Assembly: GCF_003985155.1 (NCBI RefSeq)
Contig: NZ_ML133686.1
Span: forward strand, 218,001-282,000
Reading direction: 5' to 3'
DNA from: Rhizobium vallis
GTDB taxonomy: Bacteria; Pseudomonadota; Alphaproteobacteria; Rhizobiales; Rhizobiaceae
DNA length: 64,000 bases
Of the stretch, positions 58,201 through 64,000 are shown piece by piece (within the stretch, counting starts at the first letter, position 1; every line of letters begins with the position of its first letter). The notes under the pieces were generated by a model. It was not told the DNA's origin. It made no database searches and saw only the letters and a program-made list of their open reading frames with translations. The position numbers were made by a program, and so were the translations under genes.

Positions 58201-58518
58201 ATGGATCAGAGCAACGGGCCGAATGAAGAGACGGGCAAGGTCCGCCTTTCGGGACAATTGATTTGTGCCTCTTTGGACGAGATTGAAATCGTCCAGAAAT
58301 ATCTTCCTGAACACATGCGGCTGACCAGGTCAGAGCCAGGTTGCCTTTCATTTGAGGTTACACAGACCGAAGACCCCATGATCTGGCGCGTTGAAGAACG
58401 TTTTACTGACAGGCTTGCGTTTGAGGCACATCAAATCCGTACCAAGGCTTCGGCATGGGGAGCCGCAACCAGCGCGATCCGCCGTGATTACGAAGTCTCG
58501 GCAGACTATCAGAGCTGA
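58201..58518 (+). CDS. Antibiotic-biosynthesis-monooxygenase (ABM) domain protein
   Basis: A 105-residue dimeric ferredoxin-like-fold protein. LSGQLICASLDEIEIVQKYLPEHMRLTR-type wording, then SEPGCLSFEVTQ and WRVEERFTDRLAFEAHQIRTK, match the ABM family (YgiN-like quinol monooxygenases). The His in EHM and AHQ positions fits. The substrate is unknown. ATG 58201 gives family length; the ORF extension from 58000 runs through the leader of the divergent DAHP synthase. The RBS is weak (GTAGTGAG). Confidence 0.82.
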   Translation: MDQSNGPNEETGKVRLSGQLICASLDEIEIVQKYLPEHMRLTRSEPGCLSFEVTQTEDPMIWRVEERFTDRLAFEAHQIRTKASAWGAATSAIRRDYEVSADYQS

Positions 58519-58634
58519 CCGAGGTCCGCGTCGGGATGGAGCTCAAAGGCCCTTGTCTACGCATATCGCCCGAAACCACGCGTGATTCCGGGCGATATTT
58601 GCGCTGGTTCAATGCGCTAACGCAGTCTCCGAGA

Positions 58635-59219
58635 TCAGAGGGCGTCGACGTTGACGCCAACGGTGATGGCGCCGATCGGCGTTCCCTTGTCGTCTGAAAT
58701 CGTGACGCTTGCCTGGGACTGCAGGGTCTGGGTCGATTCATCCTTTTCGATCTCGTCGACGAAGATGGCGTCCTTGCCAGCGCCGAAGGACTTCTGGAAT
58801 TTGGCCTCGTCGCCCTGCCAGTAGTCTGACGTGACGTCGCTCTGGCCGACATTCAGGCCCTTGGCGTCCATGACGAAGATCTCGGTGATCTTGCCGCCGG
58901 AAGCCGTCTTCTTTTCCTCAAGGAATTTCGACAGCGCATTGCCCAGCACGCCATTGATCATCGAGTGGTCGGAGCCATCGACTTCGGCACGCCATTTCTT
59001 GTCGAGGGCGTCGATATCCCCAGCGCTCAGATTGGCGTTGGCGGCGTCCTGCGCCTTGAGGGCATCGATGATGGCAGGGTCGTTCAGCCAGGGCTGGATA
59101 TCGCTCTTCACGTAATTGGCGATCGGGGCAAGCTGAGCGGCATCCTGCGCCATGGAAACGCCCATGGGGAGCGCTGATGCGGCTGAGGTCAAAAGCAATG
59201 CGGTCAAAACTTTCTTCAT
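58635..59219 (-). CDS. Periplasmic PDC-like sensory protein
   Basis: A 194-residue exported protein with a signal peptide (MKKVLTALLLTSAASALPMG, cut near SMA-QDA). The mature part resembles a PDC/Cache ligand-binding fold: FLEEKKTASGGKITEIFVMD, AKGLNVGQSDVTSDYWQGDEAKF, VDEIEKDESTQTLQ, then VTISDDKGTPIGAITVGVN. The fold is usually the outer domain of chemoreceptors and kinases, but here it is free. It lies 55 bp downstream of an MCP gene in the same direction. That suggests it binds a ligand and presents it to the receptor, which is inference. Confidence 0.75.
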   Translation of the reverse strand: MKKVLTALLLTSAASALPMGVSMAQDAAQLAPIANYVKSDIQPWLNDPAIIDALKAQDAANANLSAGDIDALDKKWRAEVDGSDHSMINGVLGNALSKFLEEKKTASGGKITEIFVMDAKGLNVGQSDVTSDYWQGDEAKFQKSFGAGKDAIFVDEIEKDESTQTLQSQASVTISDDKGTPIGAITVGVNVDAL

Positions 59220-59274
59220 AACTGTTCCCTTCGATGATCAGTTGTTGAGGAATAGGGCTTGAATGAGAATGACG

Positions 59275-61146
59275 TCAGAACTCTTCCCAGGCGCCGGGAG
59301 AAGCGGCAACGGCTGCATTTCCGGCGTGCCGCTGTGCAACCACTCTCTGTTCCTGGCGAGGCTGGCGCACGGGTTGAGCGGGTTTGGGCTGGCTGACGGC
59401 AGGCGCGCCAACGGTGAAGCCTGCGGCCGAATTCTGCAGGAGGCGTCCCTGTGTGAGCAATTCCTGGCAGGCAGCGTTCGTTTCCTCGACCATTGCCGCG
59501 TTCTGCTGCGTTGCCTGATCCATCTGGTTGATCGCACCGTTGATTTCCTGCAGGCCGGTCGCCTGTTCGCGATAGGAATGGACGATGGAGGCGATGCTGT
59601 CGCTGATGCGGTTGACCTGTTCCTCGATCTTCAGCAGGGCATCGCCGGTTTGGTTGACCAGCCCGACGCCTGCGGCAACCTCTTGCCCGGACACGTTGAT
59701 CAGGTTTTTGATTTCCTTCGCCGCATTGGCGGAGCGCTGGGCGAGTTCACGCACTTCCTGCGCGACGACCGCAAAACCCTTGCCGGCCTCACCGGCGCGT
59801 GCCGCCTCGACACCGGCGTTCAGCGCCAGCAGATTGGTCTGGAACGCGATTTCGTCGATGACGCCGATGATGCGGCCGATCTGGCTGGATGAGGTCTGGA
59901 TCCGGTCCATCGCGCCGATCGCATCGCGCACCACCGTTGCAGACACATGGGCGCTGCGCTTGGTCTCCTCGACCAGCTGCCCGGCATTTTCGGCCCGCTG
60001 CGACGATGTCCTGACCGTCGTCGTCACCTCGTCGAGCGCTGCGGCGGTCTGTTCCAATGCCGCGGCCTGCTGCTCCGTCCGCCTGGCGAGCTGATCGGCG
60101 GAAGAGGCAAGCTCGCTCGACCCGCCTTCGACCGCGACGGAGGCGGTCTTGATCTCCGTCAGGGCGGCTGCGACCGCTTCGACCATGCGGTTGAAATCCT
60201 GCCGCAGCTTGTCGAATTCGGGGCCGAGATCGGCGAGACTTATCGAGAAATCGCCTGCGGCCAGCCTTTCCAATGCATTTGCGAGAGTGCTCATGACCTG
60301 CCGCTGCGTGTTGCTCGCCTCTTCCGTCAGCGCTGCGTTGCGCGCCCGTTCGGCGTCGAGCGAGGCGCTCTGTTCAGCGGCAGCCCGTTCCCTTTCGACC
60401 TTGGCGATCGCCTCCTCGCGGAAAACTTCCAGCGCCCGCGCCAGGAAGCCGATTTCATCGCCATTTTCGCGGTAGGTGACGGGAGAGGCGAGATCGCCTT
60501 TCTGCAAAGCGCTGATCCTGCCGCTGAGGACCCGGAGGGGACGGCCGACGAGGCTGCGCATGGCGAGAAGAAATGCGACGACGGCAAGGGCCGTTATCAC
60601 CGACTGCGTGAGCAGCGAAATGAGGACCTTCTGACGGACTTCGGAAGTGATCTTTTCGACGGACCAATTCGTGAGGACGTAACCGGTGGCCTTGCCAGAC
60701 TTATCCAGCGGAAGCGGTGCAATGATCGTGACCACGCCGGCCGACACGCCGTCGTCGATCGTCGTTTTTTCCGGCTTGGCACTGAGGCGCTTCTTCAAAT
60801 CGTCGGCAGTGGGCAAGCCGCTGATGCCGTCGCGCGTCCACGTATCGACGGCGGCAAGGTCGGCGTTGAACGCGGCAAACTGGACGAGGTCGAGCGAGGG
60901 ATCATCGCGGTAGAGCGAGTAGGCCTCGCGAACAGCGTTCGCCTTGCCCCACTTGACGCCGCCGGCGGCCAGGGATGCAAACTGTTCGGCGTCCTTGGCC
61001 CAGTTCGCCTTGGCGCCATCGACCAATGCCCGGGTTTCGTTCATCCAGGTATAGGCAGCGAAGGCGGAGATGCCGCAGAGATTGACGGCGACGATAATCG
61101 CGGCCAGCTTTGCCGTCAGTGGCATCGTCTTGAGAAATTGGAACAT
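59275..61146 (-). CDS. Methyl-accepting chemotaxis protein
   Basis: A 623-residue receptor. One membrane helix near residues 10-35 and another near 185-205 flank a periplasmic domain. A HAMP domain follows ([22 protein letters not shown]), then a second HAMP-like block ([18 protein letters not shown]). The signalling hairpin has the tip [40 protein letters not shown]. The C-terminus ends AWEEF, similar to the NWETF pentapeptide that tethers CheR/CheB. ATG 61146 is used; the upstream TTG (61167) is less likely. No che genes are near. It is cotranscribed with the periplasmic PDC-like protein. Confidence 0.93.
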   Translation of the reverse strand: MFQFLKTMPLTAKLAAIIVAVNLCGISAFAAYTWMNETRALVDGAKANWAKDAEQFASLAAGGVKWGKANAVREAYSLYRDDPSLDLVQFAAFNADLAAVDTWTRDGISGLPTADDLKKRLSAKPEKTTIDDGVSAGVVTIIAPLPLDKSGKATGYVLTNWSVEKITSEVRQKVLISLLTQSVITALAVVAFLLAMRSLVGRPLRVLSGRISALQKGDLASPVTYRENGDEIGFLARALEVFREEAIAKVERERAAAEQSASLDAERARNAALTEEASNTQRQVMSTLANALERLAAGDFSISLADLGPEFDKLRQDFNRMVEAVAAALTEIKTASVAVEGGSSELASSADQLARRTEQQAAALEQTAAALDEVTTTVRTSSQRAENAGQLVEETKRSAHVSATVVRDAIGAMDRIQTSSSQIGRIIGVIDEIAFQTNLLALNAGVEAARAGEAGKGFAVVAQEVRELAQRSANAAKEIKNLINVSGQEVAAGVGLVNQTGDALLKIEEQVNRISDSIASIVHSYREQATGLQEINGAINQMDQATQQNAAMVEETNAACQELLTQGRLLQNSAAGFTVGAPAVSQPKPAQPVRQPRQEQRVVAQRHAGNAAVAASPGAWEEF

Positions 61147-61435
61147 GCCGCGGGGCCTCGAATGCAAGCGCGGTCGGATAAATCCCCGACCGGCATATCA
61201 ACACGGGCATCCACGCAGGCGGTCGCAGCATGAGCACTCATGCCCATGTCCTCCTTGCGACCCAAAACGCGCAATGGCAGTCTGTATTTTTTGTGTAAAG
61301 AAATGATAAAGTGACATGCGGATCGGCGGGCCGGGCTTTCCTCTGAGGCCTGCTGGGCCGCTTCAAAGCGACGCGGGGAAGTGGTGGGTCACGAGTCCGC
61401 TTGCCGCTGCCTTGGTTTCCTGAAATAGATGCGCC

Positions 61436-61600
61436 GTCAGGTGCCCGCTGCCTCAGCGGGAGAATCGGGAATCCGGTGCAAGACCGGAACGTGCCCAACG
61501 CTGTAAGGCCGACGCCTGCCGCACATCATGCCACTGGCTTTTCGCCGGGAAGGCTTGCGGCAGACGGATGACGCCAAGTCAGAAGACCGGCCTGGCAAGA
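61436..61600 (+). ncRNA. Cobalamin riboswitch
   Basis: The leader of bluB contains the conserved cobalamin-aptamer blocks in order: AATCGGGAATCCGGTGCAAG, CCGGAACGTGCCCAACGCTG, TGTAAGG, a variable arm, GCCACTGG and CGGGAAGG. The B12 box GCCAAGTCAGAAGACCGGCC lies at 61573-61592. Hairpin-forming GC-rich sequence between the B12 box and the bluB Shine-Dalgarno could hide the ribosome site when adenosylcobalamin is bound. The downstream gene belongs to cobalamin synthesis, as expected. Confidence 0.92.
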
Positions 61601-61603
61601 TAG

Positions 61604-62341
<738 letters not shown>

Positions 62342-62369
62342 AGCGCCTTGCGCAAACCGGACCAGGCAT

Positions 62370-63458
62370 TCACTGCTGCGGTTGCGGACCCGGGCTGGCG
62401 GGGTTGGCAAGATCGATCGAGCCCTGGTCGCCGGCGAGGAATTGCGGGCCGACCTGGCGGACCTTCTGCGTGGGATCGTAGGGGCGCTCCGGAGCGGATG
62501 GCTGCGGGACGGCTGCTGCTGCATCTTTCGCCGGTGGATTGGTGCGGATTGATGTGATCGAGCCTTGCTGCGGCGGTTCGCTCACGGCCTGCTTGCCACG
62601 CATCTCATCGTAATAGGCGTTGAGATTGCAGGCGCAGGCGTTCTTTTCGCCGGGCGCGCGGTTCTTGTAGGCAAAGGCGTTCTTCATCGCGCTGTAGGGC
62701 GTGCCCGTCGCGACCGATATCATGTTCGAGGCTTCGGTGCTCGTCACGTCGCGATAGAAGAGCTGGGTCTCGATGCCGGGGCACATTCTGGCGCAGGTCT
62801 GGGCATCACGGCCGAAATCGACAGAGGTGGCGTTCGAGCTGATCGGGAAGAAACCCCCGTCGCAACTGCGCACGCACATGGTGCTGACGGGCGAGAGCGT
62901 CTCGGCGCGCGGCAGGCCGTAATACGGGTCAAGCTGTTCATCGCCGCCGAGCGGAATGAACGTATCGGTGCGCATCGCCTGTTCCTCGACGCTGGGGGCG
63001 GGGTCGTTGGCGCTGCGTTCGGACGGCGCATAGAAATTATCGCTGTTGCAGCCATTGCGCTCGAGAGCGGCCGTCAGCTCGCGGCGCGCGTCGTCATCGC
63101 CGTCAGCCTGGTTGCGCAGCTCATCGCGGCGATCCTGGAGATAACGGACATTGTCGATCATCCGTGCTTCGGCCTGCGAGAGCTCGGCGCAATAATCTCC
63201 ATTCTCGCCGCCGATCACGACCATGCTGCCCGAGGTGCAGCCGAAACTGCGCAGGTCGTTGCGGACCTTGCGCAGCTCGAGGTTCTGCTCGGCCATGGCG
63301 CTGGCATATTGGCGCGCTTCCGGCCCGTTATTGTTGCCGATCGATCGTGGCAGGTCGGCCAGACGACCGCGCAGATCATTGCAAATAGCGCTGCTCTGTG
63401 CGGCGGCAGGCGATGCCAGCGCAAGGAGAAGAGCAAGAGACAGGTTTCGGCGTTTCAC
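62370..63458 (-). CDS. DUF2865 domain protein, exported
   Basis: A 362-residue secreted protein. The signal peptide is NLSLALLLALASPAAAQ. About eight cysteines occur in pairs suited to disulfides (FGCTSGS, MCVRSCDGGFFPIS, CARMCPG, ACACNLNAYYD). The central block YYGLPRAETLSPVSTMCVRSCDGGFFP is diagnostic of DUF2865, limited to Rhizobiales. A Pro-rich tail ends PGPQPQQ. Function is unknown; cell-envelope location is inferred. It converges with bluB. Confidence 0.87.
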   Translation of the reverse strand: MKRRNLSLALLLALASPAAAQSSAICNDLRGRLADLPRSIGNNNGPEARQYASAMAEQNLELRKVRNDLRSFGCTSGSMVVIGGENGDYCAELSQAEARMIDNVRYLQDRRDELRNQADGDDDARRELTAALERNGCNSDNFYAPSERSANDPAPSVEEQAMRTDTFIPLGGDEQLDPYYGLPRAETLSPVSTMCVRSCDGGFFPISSNATSVDFGRDAQTCARMCPGIETQLFYRDVTSTEASNMISVATGTPYSAMKNAFAYKNRAPGEKNACACNLNAYYDEMRGKQAVSEPPQQGSITSIRTNPPAKDAAAAVPQPSAPERPYDPTQKVRQVGPQFLAGDQGSIDLANPASPGPQPQQ

Positions 63459-63742
63459 GGCGTCGTCCGGGAATGAGAAAGTGTCGATCGGTCAAAGGCG
63501 GCGTCCATCCGCCGCGCATTGTTTCTTAGCGTGTCTCTCTTAATAAGCTTGGATGAATTTCTAACGTATTTTTGGGATTTTATCCAGCGGATGCGGGCAA
63601 TCTTACGTTGGGGGAAGTCGACGTTGGCTTTGCGCTGGAAGCGCGACACTGCAGCCATCAACGGCAGTTCCCTTCTTCACCTGAATTGTTATTCTTGCCG
63701 CTCGCTGCTGCGGGGAATTGGCTTTCACTGAGGATAAAGCAA

Positions 63743-64000
63743 ATGCGCTACATGCTGATGCTGCATGCGGACGAAGCTGCCGGGAAGGCGATAGCGCCCG
63801 AGGACATGGCGCGCTTCATGGGCCAGATGTATGCCTATCAACAAGCGCTGGAGAAAGCGGCAGCATTCGTCGCCAGCAACGCGCTCGTCAGTTCCTCCGA
63901 GGCCAGTCTCGTTCGCGTTCAGGGAAATGAGGTCAGCGTTCTGGACGGCCCTTATGCCGATGTTCGCGAACAGTTCGGCGGTTACTTTATCATCAACGTT
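63743..64000 (+). CDS. YCII/DGPF-domain protein (truncated by window end)
   Basis: The first 86 codons, running off the window. MRYMLMLHADEAAG is the typical start of DGPF-type YCII proteins, and VLDGPYADVREQFGGYFII contains the DGP(F/Y) motif. Family members form small dimers and often lie beside an ECF sigma-factor gene; that gene would be just outside. Function is unassigned. ATG 63743 follows AGGATAAAG. The 284-bp gap upstream shows no other gene. Confidence 0.85.
   Translation, partial: MRYMLMLHADEAAGKAIAPEDMARFMGQMYAYQQALEKAAAFVASNALVSSSEASLVRVQGNEVSVLDGPYADVREQFGGYFIINV

Overview
The window is a stretch of rhizobial chromosome, most likely Rhizobium of the etli/leguminosarum group. 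The basis is high GC, dense coding on both strands, a RIME1-like palindromic repeat of the kind known from rhizobia, and protein sequences typical of that group. That assignment is recognition, not a database result. I see no rRNA, tRNA, CRISPR array, transposase or prophage genes.

Layout. 1-6957: end of an OmpR-type response regulator with its sensor kinase, Ohr, a small secreted peptide coupled to a GST-like isomerase, a divergent LysR / cupin-aldo-keto reductase set, an MFS exporter, and the remnant of a second LysR gene. 7065-10716: a KaiC-like double ATPase followed by a hybrid histidine kinase. 10648-12725: mobB-mobA and an EamA transporter. 13063-23797: a sugar/polyol catabolic island. 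One arm has an RbsABC-type ABC importer and two polyol-type SDRs; the divergent arm has a split transketolase, an FGGY kinase and a SorC-type regulator. A shared AT-rich palindromic motif lies at the divergent promoter and before the regulator. 24029-30067: moaA, a DUF971 protein, LtrA, a MarR / alpha-beta hydrolase pair, a PPOX flavoprotein and a GGDEF protein. 30616-42000: housekeeping metabolism (class I fumarase, class II fumarase, L,D-transpeptidase, phosphoglycolate phosphatase, rpiA, acylphosphatase, glutathione reductase), with one VCBS-like protein. 42011-51477: Tad-pilus-like TadG/TadE proteins (one frameshifted), class II DAHP synthase, an OafA-type acyltransferase and an ABC exporter. 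51831-64000: a GFA protein, a glyoxalase fusion, DUF1003, NAD synthetase, a TolB-like propeller, class I DAHP synthase behind an apparent attenuator, an MCP with a periplasmic partner, bluB under a cobalamin riboswitch, a DUF2865 protein, and a truncated YCII protein.

Strongest observations. (1) The class I DAHP synthase gene has a leader that looks like a classical transcription attenuator: a 24-codon peptide rich in Phe, Trp and Tyr, mutually exclusive hairpins, and a terminator with a T tract. (2) The 13.8-23.8 kb island reads as a route in which an imported sugar or polyol becomes a ketose, is phosphorylated, and is split by a two-subunit transketolase. The gene logic resembles the apulose-4-phosphate transketolase pathway, but the substrate is not established. 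(3) There are candidate operators for the SorC-type and MarR regulators, three tandem palindromes between gph and rpiA, a deleted LysR gene, and two probable single-base frameshifts.
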